Shown here: positions 47,905 through 60,000 of the stretch, in pieces | How the letters are laid out: the number at the start of each line of letters is the position of its first letter | Numbering within the stretch: the first letter of the stretch is position 1 | Source of the DNA: Hydractinia symbiolongicarpus | Taxonomy: Eukaryota > Cnidaria > Hydrozoa > Anthoathecata > Hydractiniidae | DNA length: 60,000 nucleotides | Assembly (NCBI RefSeq): GCF_029227915.1 | Contig: NC_079880.1 | Coordinates: forward strand, 9,081,501-9,141,500 | Reading direction: 5' to 3' | Program-made: the position numbers and the translations under genes | The notes under the pieces: generated by a model | Told to the model about the DNA's origin: nothing | Seen by the model: the letters and a program-made list of their open reading frames with translations, nothing else | Database searches by the model: none

Positions 47905-50900
47905 TCACGTGCACGATTCTGGTGGAGGTGGGCACGTCGGTATCTGCCCAAGTATAAATTTATCCGCCTGGAATTTAGCCAAATCTTCGGGCGTTATTTC
48001 TGGAATTTTTACAATGGACTGAGACGCTCCAGCAGGTTGTTGTTGTTGAAGTTGTTGGTACTGTTGTTGTTGTTGCGCTTTTTTCTCTTTCATCGCTTGT
48101 GATAGAAATGGGTTAACAGGTGCGGATGAAGTTTGCTAGAAGGGAGAAAAGGAAAACATTTCATGAACATTTTCTCGCCCAATATGCGAAATTTACAAAC
48201 GTTTGCTCGCGCGAGTTTGCTATTCCATTTGTTTTGAATGATACTCGTACACACAGAGAATAAAATCTGTTTAAATTCCAGGAACGTGGAATCCAAACAA
48301 AAACGCCTTTACAAAATTGCGCTATCTATAGCTTTAAACGTAAAAACTTTCTACGAAATATTAAATTTCTATAAATCGCGAAAGTTTATTCTCGCGTTTG
48401 TTATCACAAATCGCGACAGTTTATTCTTTCCAAACAAAAACAAAAACTAGAACCGATCTAACTTTAAAATATATCTTTTTGCCTCTAGAAACTTTCTATA
48501 TTCAAAGAAGGACAGGAGGAAGTTTGTCTTATTCGCAGGTCGGAAAGCGTGCAGGTTAGTCGTGTACAACTGGCGGTTCTATATAAAGGTTCTGTAAAAC
48601 AAAACAGCCCTTTAGCTTTTAAAGGACTTTTTAAACCAGTGCTTTACTTTGTGGCATTCGAAGCAGCTGATGATGATGACAGTGACGATTCTGACCTGGC
48701 CGTCGATGACAGAAACGCATTTGAAACATAGCTTATTTTCTTACTCCACTTGTACATATTTTTTTTAAAAATTGAAAATGTGAAATAATGTATAGTACAT
48801 TTTTTATATATATATCTTGCGAAAACCCCCAAATCAACTACTTTGCGAAACTCACAAAAAAAATTTGCCTCGCGAAACTTTCTACCTTTAAAGAAATCTC
48901 AATGGTCCGGCTGGTCATAAAAAAACAAAATTCTATCAATTCTGCTGTTCCTTTTTTAAAAACATACCTGAGTTGATGAAGTATTGGCAGCTACATTTGT
49001 CTGTTGCGAAGTAAACAACCCTCCACCACTGCTGGAATTGGACGAACCCAATGAATTCCCTCTACTTGTTGACTGCGATGAACCAAACACACCACTAGTA
49101 GACCCGCCAAACAACCCTCCACCGCCTGTATTTTGCGACCCGCCAAACAACCCTCCACTTCCCTGAGTTTGTAGTGAGCTAAACAAACCGGTACTTGTCG
49201 ATGCTCCGAATGGATTCGTAGAAATTCCGGACGGAGTGGGAAAAGCATTCACTGGTTTGTCTGGACCGAGGACGCAAGATAAACTGTTGTTGGTACTTGA
49301 AAATAATCCACCACCGGTGTTCTTCGAAAACAATCCAGCAGATGGTGTCGCTGGGTTGTTAAAAAATAAAGTGCTGCCTCCAGAGCCTGTACTGCCACCG
49401 AACACAGCAGTCGAGTTATTAGATTTTACAAACGGGTTTGACGGGGCGTTACTGGACGATCCAAATAGTCCGCCCCCGAGAGACGAGGATGTATTTTGAC
49501 CAAAAAGACCGCCTGATATGTTTTGAGATGCAGACGCAAACGGGCCAGAAGATTTATTTTGGCCACCGGATCCAAATAAGCCCGTTGAGCTTGTGTTGAA
49601 CAAGCCGCTTGAACCTTGTTGCGTGCTGAATAAGCTTGTCGGTTGCCTCGAAAAGAGATCGCCGGAAGAGGGCGTTGAGCTGGCAGCGTTGATTTCTTGA
49701 ATCTAAAAATAAAGCGACTCTAGAGGATTAACTTTCGCGAATATTTTGTAAGTATAAAAAATTATTATTTCCCTTTCCAGTGCATTTCGAAAGCAGTGAT
49801 GGGCATGGATTTCATCACCATTCTCTTTGACATTCTCAACATTAAGTGGAAGAGTAATTATGCGAAACACATTTCACAACCGAATTTCACGCAAAAACCT
49901 GTGCCATCGTCTCATGGTGATCTTGAGGAAAAAGCGTGTTTGCAAAAATACCAGAACCTCAATTTTTGTCACCAATTATTTTCTTGCATGTTTTATTACA
50001 CAGTTTAAGCCATTTCAAAGTTTTTTATAGTAAAATCAAACCGAAAAAGTCCCATACTCAGCAGACTTGGTTGGAGTCATAATTTTTTTTTTATTTAAAC
50101 CCAGAGTATATACTATCCGAAAAGTGATTGATGTTCTTTAGACTTTCTAAAAAACCATGTACTCAATGCGACGAATAGATGACTTGCCAATGTTTACAAA
50201 ATTAAAAAAAGTTTTTAGTTTTTCGCACATGCGCAGGCATTTCTGTAGGTTGAAAATATAAACAACAGCCACAGTAATCGAAGAAATCCATCCAAAAAAA
50301 TTTTTTCTGCTTGATATTAGTGAATTAAAAAAAAAAAATAATAATAATAATAAGAATAGAATTAAAATTTAATTCCAGTTCCTCTTGGATATTATGCTAC
50401 TCAAAAAATCTTTAAAGGGGAACTCCAGTAAAAATCACTTTTTTCTTTTTTGTTTTATACGTACTCAGAAAAGCATAAGAAATCAAAAAAAACTTACTTC
50501 ACTTGTTTTCCTTATTTAAAATCGTTGTACTAGCCTTCGCATATTCAATTTTTTTCTTATAAAAAAACAGACAGGCGCGATTTCATTTAGGACTGGACCC
50601 GATTATAAACAATGACATCACATCGTGCAGAAAGTTTAAGCGAGCGCAGAGAACGTTCATGTTAAGACCTCTGGCTTACATTTAAATCGCTTTTTGTATG
50701 TAAAGTGACTCTCCAGGTTACAGTGCAAAGTATGGTACGTACACTCTAATGAGCGTAGACATCAATAAAATCATCGACTTTCAAGTTGTTCATGTTGCCA
50801 TTAAAGCCATCAGGACAAGATTTAAAACGTGACTTTTTTATTTTTTTATTTTTATTCAACTTTCTTTGAATAAAACATATTTTTCATCTTCTGCCGGATA

Positions 50901-53900
50901 TTTTCTTCGAATTGCCCATACTACACAAGAAGGAATCACTCTTCTCACCCCTTTTCCCAATCGACTGTGTATCCACCAAGTGAACTGTTTATAACCAGCG
51001 TAACGATAAGATCTATATAGAAAAATAAGGGAGGCATTATTGTCAGTTTTTTACCTTCTTTTTCTCGGACAAAAGAAGGGCTTGGAAACGAGGTTGAGCT
51101 ACTTACTCATTTTTTAATTCTAAAGTGTCTCCTCTCAAATCATGCAATGCAGATAACGCAGTTTCTAAAACAGCTTTTGTCAAAACAACCACTTGAAAAT
51201 CAGCAGCTTCTGTAACGCATTTATGACCTATGATAAGAGTGATTTTCAATTATACAATATTTATACCCCCGTTTTACTAACTTATCATTTCCACACGAAC
51301 CTTATTCGATCTTTCGATCACGCATTTCAATGTTCTCCATCACGGAGAAAATGTAACATTACATAAGATTTCTTTGCATTTGTGTGCAAAAAAAAGCGCA
51401 TGCGGAGGAATTAGATTGTTGAACCGTGAAATAAAAATAAATTGGCTTGTGAAGTAAAAAAAAAGTGATGAAAGATTATTTTATTGAAGCAAAAGATAAA
51501 GTTTTTGACGAAAAGAATGTAAAAGAAAAGCGATGAAATATATTTTTTATTTGTTTAAAAAGGAAAATTTCGCTTAGAAAAAAATTATATTTGCAGTATA
51601 TATCCTACCTACCTTGGAAAAACTCATCAGGAATTTCGTTTGACTCGACACAGCACACGCTTTCAGTATCGGTTTCCATTGCTCTACAATTTCCACATTC
51701 ACACCAATTTGCATTACCCGTACGTGGCTCTGCATCAGTAAAAGAAACCTCGTCATTTTCTACACCGTTACTAACTTCTTCCTCGTCAGACACAAGAGGT
51801 TCAAATTCGTATGGCTGTAGCTTTGTAAAGTCTTTTTCATGAAGAGAATTATCCGATTCTGAGCTTTCTAAGTTATATTCTTCGTCATTATTACAAGACA
51901 TCTTATCAACGAACAATGTAAACAGTAAGTAAACAAAACTTTTAGAAGGCGTGCTGCTGAGCTCACGGACTTTTTGCACGATGTGACGTATGCTAATTTA
52001 TTCGGACCTAGTCCTCTCGACTTTACGCGACCTTGCAAATTTATTTGAAATTGAAGATGTTTACGGACGCGATTAAGGTATAAATAAAGATTTTTAACGA
52101 TTGTAAAAGGTTTATTTTGACATATTTATGTATTGTCTTATAAAAATAACATTTTTTTCAAATATTTTTTTTTCACTGGAGTGCCCCTTTAATCTTTATT
52201 AATAATCATTTTACTGTGTGAGTCCATTGTTCTCACAATTAAATGAAAACAACTACGTCACGCGGAAAGTGGTCGTTGCCCTTTAAAACCATAAGTTAAT
52301 GACGTCATCAAATTACTTTAATAAAGATTTCTCAATGCATAGAAATTTTTTTTCTATAAACAGAATTGTCTTCAGAACAACATCTACAAAATGGTAATTC
52401 CATGTATGATGTATTTCCATTGCTTTTCAAGTATATTAGACAAAAAATCGGGGACAGAATACACATCTCCCGAATTAGCTGTCTTTGATATACCGCTGCT
52501 ATTTCTCAACTTTGTCAAACAAAATGAATGTGATTTTTGAAATTCTCACATGAGACTGGATAAAATGTAAAATCTTTAGATTCATATAGCAAAAGGAACT
52601 ACCTGTTACATGTTTTTTAAACTCTGTACTAATTGACCTCTGCTTGAAACAGAAGCTTATTAGTACAAATCAAAAATTAAGAAGACCTTGACCGTGTAGC
52701 ATAATACCAGAAAAACATCATTTTCACATGTCGGATTAAGTTGAAAATTTACACACACCAATTAAATGATGCTAAATATGATCTTAAAGTCAAAACATCA
52801 AAATTCAATAACTTTTAAAAACATGTTATTCGGGAAACGTGTATGCCTTAAAGTTGGATACGAGAACAAAATACTTCATACTCCTTCTTAAAATGCAATA
52901 GTAATAAAAATTTCTAAAATGTTATTATTTTTTCGGCTAGAAAAAATAATATCTACAATAAGAGATTAATTTTCGCGAATAGAAAAAAAAAGAAATAAAG
53001 TAAATAAAATAAAAACGTATTTTGCGTCAATTAATTTTTGTTTTTGCGATCTGAAAAAAGCCTCTTATGTTATCCCTAACAAAAATAATTGATTAGTATA
53101 ATTGGTTTCAGTAAAGTATGCAACAGTGAAAATGATAAATTTTCGCGAATTTTTTATTAAAAAAAAGTTTTTAAAACAAAATATATTGTGGGCATTACAT
53201 TTCACTGAATGAATGAAAAAACGCGAAAATCGCAAAAAATATCTTTTCTTGAAAATCGTATTCTTACGATAACAAAATTTTTTACGTACAAGTTGTTGAT
53301 CGTTCATAGATTTCAGTTGATTCCTTCTGGTCATGGTCTTGCTACTCAGAGTTGCCAAGCCATCTAACTAAAAAGAGTTTACAACTGTAGAGGGAGATAA
53401 TACTACGACAGATCCAGACAGAGAATTTATACGAAAAAATATCACCGGGAAATTATTTTGCGTTTAAAGCGAAGCGACAAAGCATTTTCTTTTTACCGTA
53501 AAATTTATTTCCTCTAGAAGAAATTTCATCTATTATGTTCATTTCAGAAGATCACACAGGAAAAGAAACGAAAGACCTACATAAGGCTTGAGCTGTCCGG
53601 TCGCGATGCACTTGTACGCTTCTATTCGTAGTTCCTCAGGAGATGTATCTTGAAGACCTGAAAACATTAAAAACAAAATTTCGTTAATGATCAAAGTGGA
53701 TAGGAGTAGCGCTAACGTCTATAATTGTATTGAACACTTTACTTTTTACTTTTTTCTTTAATAATAGCCGTATTCCGTCTGTCTGTTTGTGCGCGAGAAA
53801 AATCTTGTGCTACGGAAACAAGAAATATGCGGTATAAAAAGGACGGGCGAACCCGTGAGTTTTTCCACGGGCTAACGACTAGTTTTTTAATAATAGCCGT

Positions 53901-56556
53901 ATTTCGTCTCTCTGTTTGTGCGCGAGAAAAATCTTGTGCTACGGAAACACGAAATATGCCGTATAAAAAGGACGGGCGAACCCGTGAGTTTTTCCACGGG
54001 CTAATGACTAGTTTTTTAATAATATCTGTATTTCGTCTTTCTGTTTGTGCGCAAGAAAAACGTCGTGTTACGTAAACACAAAATACTATATATAAAGGAC
54101 GGGTGACCCCGTGGATTTTTCCACGGGCTACCGGCTAGTCTGTATTATAATACCCGTATACGTCTGTCTGTCACGCAAAATGGTAACTGCAGTAGCGAGA
54201 CACACAAAATGCAGTAAATAAAGAACAGCCAAACCCGTGAATTTATACACGGGACACCGACTAGTATAAACAATATCCCAATTTTGTCTGTATCCGCGCG
54301 ATTTCCAAGCCTTGCTATGGAAACACGGAACAACAAATGCGACTCTTGTACGACAGGTGAATTTCCGTGGGTCTTACACTAACTAGTTACATACTTAATA
54401 CACATAATTGATAGTATTATATTATTTAATTAGAGAAGTTATCTGAACTCATGTACTAGCTGACCGGCGAAATATTATAACAAAATTCAAACGACGTTTA
54501 GAATTTCTTTCAACAGCTGGATCGAAATTTCAAGACAAAAACCTGTCAGAGTTTTAAAAAATTTTTAGTTGATTATACATGGGTATGGATATGGAACATG
54601 GATATTAAATGGCATGTCACTACAGTGAAAAACTGTTCTTGAATTTTGTCTAGATGTATCATATGGTCCCAACAAACTGCCGATATATTATCAAATGGAG
54701 AGCCGGCGGAGGGCAGGGACGGGGAAGGGTCAAAAAATAACAATCAGGCAGGGGCACGATTATTTAGTAATTGGCAGTAACTTGGGCTGATGCAATCGTG
54801 GTGAAGAATCTTTGAAATAACCCTATCTGAAGTTTGGTCAACAGAGCGTGAATAACACTTCTGACCGTTACTTGTGTGTTTAACCTCATCCTTCGAATTT
54901 GTTCTTCAGAATTCTTAACCTCAACTTAAAGTATTTCAACTACAACTGAATGCTGGCATTTTTAAAAACGTCATCAAAACATTCATGACAATAATAAATC
55001 CAAACTATAGCAGTAAACACCTGGTAAACATTGTTGATCTTTTTGTGCTGCAAAACACGAAAGCGGCCATAATTTGCTAACTTCCCAATCCTGTAATTCT
55101 TTACGAATTAATGTTCTAAAATACATAAACTTATAATATAAAACAAACAAACAAAACAAACAAACTAAAAAAACAAACAAACAAAATACAGAAAACAAAG
55201 TAACAACAATACATAACTTACATAAGGCTCTGTTCAGTTGAATTCGTAGATTTATTCTGCCCAAAAAGCGAACTATTCCCTCCAAATGCAGGACTCTGAA
55301 TAATATTATAATTATACGTGCTTATCTAGCTACTTTAAACGCATTCATTTCTCGTCTATATAAATTTATGCGAATCTAATAAAATACTTTTAGGGTGTAA
55401 TTAATTTTTGCAAATTCATGAAAATTTAACTCCGCCTTTCACTTTGACTACACTCGATGTTTTTTGTAATTTCCTTTTCAAAAGTCAGTAAGTTTTATGT
55501 GCGTGTTTTAATTTTTGTGTATTTGTGTGACAGAAAATAATGTTTTTTTGTGTGCATTTCCCACAAAAAATGGCAAAAAGACGTGCGCTCAAGAAATAGT
55601 ACCGTTATTACACTAAATATTGCAAAATATTTATAAACGTATGGCTAAAAAGATTTTGCAAAATGCCATATTATTTATTAATGTCGCATTTATATCCATG
55701 TTCTCTTTATAGCTCCAACACAGTGTTTTACCTTTCCTGCATTGAAATGATATCGATCTGACTGCCCAAATGTTGAGGATCTCATAAAACTGTTGCCATC
55801 TATAATGAAACATTAAATTTTCCTTACATGTTATGTAGTTACCTTTAGCAAAAATCCCAAGTTTTTATATTTCCAATAATAAATTGGAAAGCGATTTTTC
55901 GGTGCTCTTGGTAACACATGCAAAAACAAAACTTTATGACAAGTTGGTCAGGCCTAAAAGTCCACTTTTCAAATAACATTTGACAATTGTTTTTGGGGGG
56001 AATAGGAGGGCAAGAGTGATTGGGCTGATAGGATGCACTAGAAAAAGCAAAGAAGACTTTCTAGGAGAAGTAGATTGGAGGTAAAATCATGACACTAATT
56101 TCAAAATTCACAACAAGACAAAATGGCTGCCTTGTCTTTATCTGAGAAATTTCTTTTCATATTGAGAATTTTTAGATAATTTTAAGCAATGGCCATGCAA
56201 CCTTTTTTACAAAATAGAGGCCTCATAATTTCTCAACCAACAAAGAGCATACAGAGAATTTCCTTTTTAGACCGTGCATGGAGCATAGTATTGCAAATGG
56301 CTTCAAACTTAACCTTTTCATTTACAAATAATTTAAAGGCATTTTCTTACATATTATGAAATTTTTTTTACTGAAACTTATTGTTAAGAAAGGGAAGAAC
56401 TAGATTAAAGCTGACCTCTGGTGAAAAAACAAGTTAGTTTCATTTAAAACAGCTTAAAAGAAGAGTAAAGTCAAACTTTAAACCTTTTGTGTGTTCATTG
56501 CGACAGTTGTTTCCAAATTTGCAGGTGCCTTGCAAGAAGAATTTGCACACCACCAT
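47905..56556 (-). CDS. NUP42: Nucleoporin NUP42 (CCCH finger, FG repeats, Gle1-binding tail)
   Basis: Seven exons join in perfect phase: 56484-56556 (ATG at 56556), 55732-55799, 55222-55295, 55021-55115, 53581-53657, 48968-49702 and 47905-48135 (TGA), giving 450 residues. NUP42 sits on the cytoplasmic face of the nuclear pore and helps Gle1 activate DDX19 in mRNA export. The N-terminus MVVCKFFLQGTCKFGNNC is the CCCH finger (C4, C12, C18, H22). The middle segment ELQDWEVSKLWPLSCF followed by DTSPEELRIEAYK is characteristic of NUP42. Residues 130-374 are FG/GLFG-rich. After a Gln-rich stretch comes EDLAKFQADKFILGQIPT, the Gle1-binding motif that vertebrate NUP42 also carries at its end. Length and order match the vertebrate protein (about 420 residues). 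Introns 4 and 5 hold mobile elements. Confidence 0.95.
50416..52188. mobile_element. DNA transposon with TTAA flanks and inverted ends, carrying a ballast-domain gene
   Basis: The 1773-bp element is flanked by TTAA on both sides (50412-50415 and 52189-52192). Its ends are inverted repeats AGGGGMACTCCAGTRAAAA (M is A/C, R is A/G), 17 of 19 bases identical. TTAA duplication with 5' ends starting RGG fits the Kolobok superfamily; piggyBac is an alternative. No transposase is encoded, so it is non-autonomous. It sits in NUP42 intron 5 and contains one gene, transcribed in the NUP42 direction. Confidence 0.8.
50856..51901 (-). CDS. Stand-alone P2X7 ballast-type (P2RX7_C) zinc domain protein, inside a transposon
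   Basis: Three exons join in phase: 51613-51901 (ATG at 51901), 51107-51227 and 50856-51012 (TGA), giving 188 residues. After an acidic, Ser/Glu-rich N-terminus (1-60) the domain begins at NWCECGNCRAM (66-75) with ESVCC at 80-84 and KCVTEA near 99-104. These are the cysteines that bind zinc in the cytoplasmic ballast of P2X7. The C-terminal half, YKQFTWWIHSRLGKG then RRVIPSCVVWAIRRKYP, follows the family consensus. There is no transmembrane segment, so this is not an ion channel. An AATAAA begins a few bases after the stop. The gene lies entirely between the transposon ends, 287 bp from the right end. The frame is intact and its splice sites are good. Cellular role unknown. Earlier in-frame ATGs (to 51979) exist but their leader looks non-coding. 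Confidence 0.85.
53752..54386 (+). mobile_element. Head-to-tail array of five Helitron-like units in NUP42 intron 4
   Basis: Five diverged units end at 53882, 54011, 54138, 54264 and 54386, each 122-131 bp. Every unit ends with a hairpin (CCCGTG..CACGGG type), then 6-8 bases, then CTAG followed by T in most cases. The upper three start TTTTTTAATAATA; the fourth starts TCTGTATTATAATACCC and matches the elements at 9691 and 12570. No ORF of meaning is present. 3' hairpin plus CTAG is Helitron-like, and tandem chaining is known for Helitron relatives. Confidence 0.65.
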
Positions 56557-59500
56557 AGCAACACTACTTTAGTTAAAGAAATCTAAAAATAAAATAAATA
56601 AAACAAATAAACAGCGTTTCTTTTATATAAGCAATGGTATTTTAGGAGTTCGCTAAGTGTTAGCGTAATTTTGGTCTTTAAGTTACTGGTTGCTTAGCAC
56701 TTCTGTTTACCACATTTTTTTCATGTTGCAGTTCAACACATTTGCTGTCAACAACACTGCTAAAATCAAGCTTTGCATACATACCTTTGCATTCTTCGCC
56801 TTTTTTAACAACACAAATAAAATTAACGTTAATTTGTTAAAGGTAAGGGCTCCTTGGATCTGCAAGTTACAGGTTGCTTATAGCACTTATTTTTTTACCA
56901 ATGCAGTACTGACATTGTAAATCCTTAGTGACCTCAATACGCTCAAAATAATTTTTCTGGAGTGATTTTGAGCACTGTTATATGGTGCTTTCGAGAAGAC
57001 TGTCAGAGTCTAACTGTGAAGGGAAAGTTGATAAGCAAGCCAAAAGTGTTTCAAATTTGTGACATTTTCTCACAGTGGAACATCAAAATACTAGATTCAA
57101 ATAAATCAATAATAAACAAAAAACTTAAAACAACTGATGAAGATAAAATGATTTTCCAGTAATTTCTCTTTCATTCCCACTGGTACTCCACTCAGAACGT
57201 ATAAAATGCAAATCTTATAAAAAACGAAGATGATAAATTTTTGAAATCAAACTAGTCAAAATCTGTTACAAATTATTACACAAGTTTCTACTTTTATTAT
57301 CGTTTGGTTATTTAAGATATTATATAAATATTTTCACTCCTAAAAAGTGTTTTGTACACCTACTTAAAAGTGCAATAGTCCATTTTAATAGTTTTTTGTA
57401 AACTAATTATTTAAAAATCTAAGGGTTTTTAAAAAATTTGATCTAAACATCAGGAGGCTCTTATGACCACTTTTTCAGGGTTATCAGGTTTTTCAGGGTC
57501 TGAATACACTGGCTTGAAATGAGCAGGTGTAAAACAAAATCCTCTGAAAGAGTCTGTCAACAGTGTCCACAAAAAAAGTATAATATACATACAGTTTCTT
57601 TACATCATTCTTCGAATCGGTTGTGTTCTACTTTCTCTAGGGTATATTATACAGAATTCATCAGTAAAAAGGTATACCATATTATCCTAATCATTCGCTA
57701 TATCTATAAAACTAGTTGTTAACCCGTAAAAACATCAACAGGTTTTCTTGAAGCTGTGTGCAGCCATTTTGAACAAAATCTAGCTGTATTAATGATATGT
57801 AAAAAATTAGATTTATGGCTTACGGATACCTTTAACCTTAACACAAGAAACAGAAGAAAAACGTTTCTGGCTTTTAGGTTTATTAAACAAAATGGCCTGT
57901 CAGGTTAGCCATTTTTTGTCTTTAAACAGTCACGAAGTTTAAAACAGAAAAGTTTTAAAAAACAAAAACAAAAAAAACCGTAAAAAAATCTCCTTACATG
58001 TCTCTGACCTGATAAACTTTATGCATATCAAATAAAAAATTCTTTCTGCACTTTAAAGATATTCATTTTTACTGGCACATATATTATTAAATAAAAAAGA
58101 TAATTTAATGCAGAGTTACACTTACGCCATAATAATAAAAATAGTCCATTTTTCAAAAACTGTTATGTGTACAACACATAACAATATTTGAAAAATATAT
58201 CGTATATAAAATATATAGTATATATAAAAAATATTTTAAAAACCATTTTTCCAAGATAAAATTTTTTTCTTTTTTTCTTAAATTAAATTGAATTAAATTA
58301 AATTGAATTGAATTTAAATTAAAATACACAAAATAAGCACTGAAATCTTTAATTTTTCTTAAAATATTTTTTATATATATGATATTAGATTACACAAGCA
58401 AGATTATTTTTGATATCGCATAGGTGTAACTCCACTTTTTTTAATTTCTCCCTTCACTAAAATTTGTCGTTAATAGTTTGTTTTTATCATTATAAATGAA
58501 TTACTCTTTCTCATTATAAGAAAGTTCATAAAAAGGTATACCTTTTAAACAAACAGACTGCCATGAAAGGTCAGGAAATCAATCATGTTTTTATTCTACC
58601 TATCTCATGCTTCCTTTCAAGTTTAAGTAGACATTGTAAAAGAGTTAATGATGGGGGAGAGCAAGATACATACACTATCCAATCACAAGCAGAAATTTAT
58701 TTCATTACGAATATTTACACTCAGAATGCGAAAAATTTGACCCTATAATAATAACAAAACAACAAAATAAACACTAAAGAATTTTTTGCTTGCTGAAGAA
58801 TTTGAACTAGGGTTGGTTAATAAAGAGTTAAAAGTTTTTATTTTGAAGAAACTAACACCTTCTTATCCATTAAAATTACGGAAGAGAAGAAATTAATCAC
58901 AGAGATTTAACTGCTTTCTGGGAAAATCTCCACAAGAAACAAACTTTAACACTTTAAAAGAAAATTCTTAAAAATAATATATAAAAAACCAACACAAATC
59001 AGGATCAAAATCTCAAACAAAATAATTGACTGTGTTAACAGTTTTGATAAATAGGGCTTCAAGATAAACATTTGTGCACCACTAGCACAAATACAACATA
59101 TCTTTCTTTTTATATCAGAGTTTTTACTTCTTTTCACAACTTTAGTAGAAACGAGAGAATTTAAGGACTTTCTGTGCAGTTTGGTAGAAGATATTAACGC
59201 TGTAAATAAGATTTTACTTGCATTTTAATCAAAAAGAGCAGATATTTTTCACATTTGATTCTAACTAAAGTGAACAACATTGTAAATTACCAGACATTTT
59301 TACCAGCCTTTTTCATTCCAATACTTTTAACATCCCTTCATGTAGTCAAATTGTAACAAAAATAAAGAAAAAAAAACAACCAATAATATATAAAAAATAA
59401 ATTAAAACAACCAGTGCAAATTTGAAAACAATTTAAAACAAAACGTGCAATCAAGTCATAATATAAACAAATAAAAAAATAAAGCTATAATAATTAAATT

Positions 59501-60000
59501 TCTCACTAATAAACCCTAACGAAGCACAAGAAGATCTCTTTGCCAGCAGTTAGAAAAGACACAAGGACAAAAATTGTATAGCTGGGTTAATGTTACCTTG
59601 GATAACAACAACACCAAATTCAACAATTTCTTAAATATAATCCTAGTAAATGAAAGTATATACTGTATATAGTATAGGATAATACTGTATAGTATCTTCC
59701 TACATTTTTCTTATGTTTTGATAATAAAGACTACATTAGCAAATTTTTAGAATATTGGCAAAATCTAAAACACAAAAGTTACACAAAAATCAAACCCAGA
59801 AAAAATAATTCTATACTCTCCTATAAACTCATCATTCCACTTACTATTAACTACTAAAATACAAATACTGTTACATATATTGAGAATTAAAACTTCTCTA
59901 TATCATGTTATAATTCAGCAAACTAAAAAATATTTTTCATACGTTGAAAATGTTTCGATTAAGCACCCAAGCACTAAATTTCAATGCTTTAGTATGGATT
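56557..60000. other. NUP42 upstream flank and AT-rich intergenic DNA
   Basis: The NUP42 promoter should lie just right of 56556; no TATA box is evident. The next 3.4 kb is extremely AT-rich with long A and T runs and no ORF above 80 codons. A diverged short direct repeat is present ('AAGTTACTGGTTGCTTAGCACTT' type near 56680 and again near 56865). No gene is supported. Confidence 0.45.

Noticed and set aside
48549-48731. 60-codon plus-strand ORF with an acidic DDDDSDDSD run
   Set aside because: Lies within the last NUP42 intron with no promoter, splice context or recognised family; a GATGATGATGACAGTGAC run explains the acidity.
48984-49499. Pro/Asn-rich plus-strand ORFs opposite the FG-repeat exon
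   Set aside because: Antisense of the Gly/Phe-rich NUP42 exon; the composition follows from the repeat.
56690-56920. Plus-strand ORF with a possible exon between CATGTTGCAG and AAAGGTAAGG
   Set aside because: Good splice-like edges, but Asn/Lys/Phe-rich low-complexity translation with no partner exons seen.

Overview
The window is AT-rich animal DNA. Intron-split genes with GT/AG junctions, a NUP42 nucleoporin, a RAB6-type GTPase and many mobile-element fossils all point to a metazoan. The repeat style (a stand-alone P2X7 ballast-domain gene, Polinton/adintovirus-like polymerase, a LINE tail with ATG repeats) suggests a cnidarian, perhaps a hydrozoan. That placement is inference. All gene models were assembled by eye from splice sites and reading phase.

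Layout. 1-15.8 kb holds no convincing host gene. It contains dispersed repeats, a 48-bp perfect palindrome and a diverged 2.8-kb tandem duplication (8071-13765) with decayed ORFs. 15.8-20.3 kb (+) is a four-exon gene for a 199-residue protein with one RRM resembling RRM4 of cytoplasmic poly(A)-binding protein. A 168-bp TTAA-flanked MITE follows. 22.0-25.6 kb (-) is a RAB6-family gene with six exons found and the first coding exon not found; one intron holds a 1.3-kb 10-bp minisatellite. 25.6-30.7 kb is intergenic.

30.7-40.55 kb is a broken Polinton/adintovirus-like element: a minus-strand family-B DNA polymerase pseudogene, small minus-strand ORFs and a plus-strand SAP-like ORF. A 3.58-kb segment covering the N-terminal two-thirds of the polymerase and its flank is repeated in tandem at near identity. 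41.1-41.7 kb has a TAA microsatellite and a LINE 3' end. 42.5-43.45 kb (+) is a single-exon type II membrane protein resembling a Golgi glycosyltransferase. A tRNA-type SINE lies at 45.0 kb.

47.9-56.6 kb (-) is a complete seven-exon NUP42 gene (450 residues: CCCH finger, conserved middle segment, FG repeats, Gle1-binding tail). Intron 4 holds five head-to-tail Helitron-like units of about 126 bp. Intron 5 holds a 1.77-kb DNA transposon with TTAA flanks and terminal inverted repeats, which carries an intact-looking three-exon gene for a stand-alone P2X7 ballast-type zinc domain. This is the most notable find. 56.6-60 kb shows no supportable gene.

The host genes are functionally unrelated housekeeping types (mRNA binding, Golgi traffic, mRNA export). 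No operon-like logic is seen.
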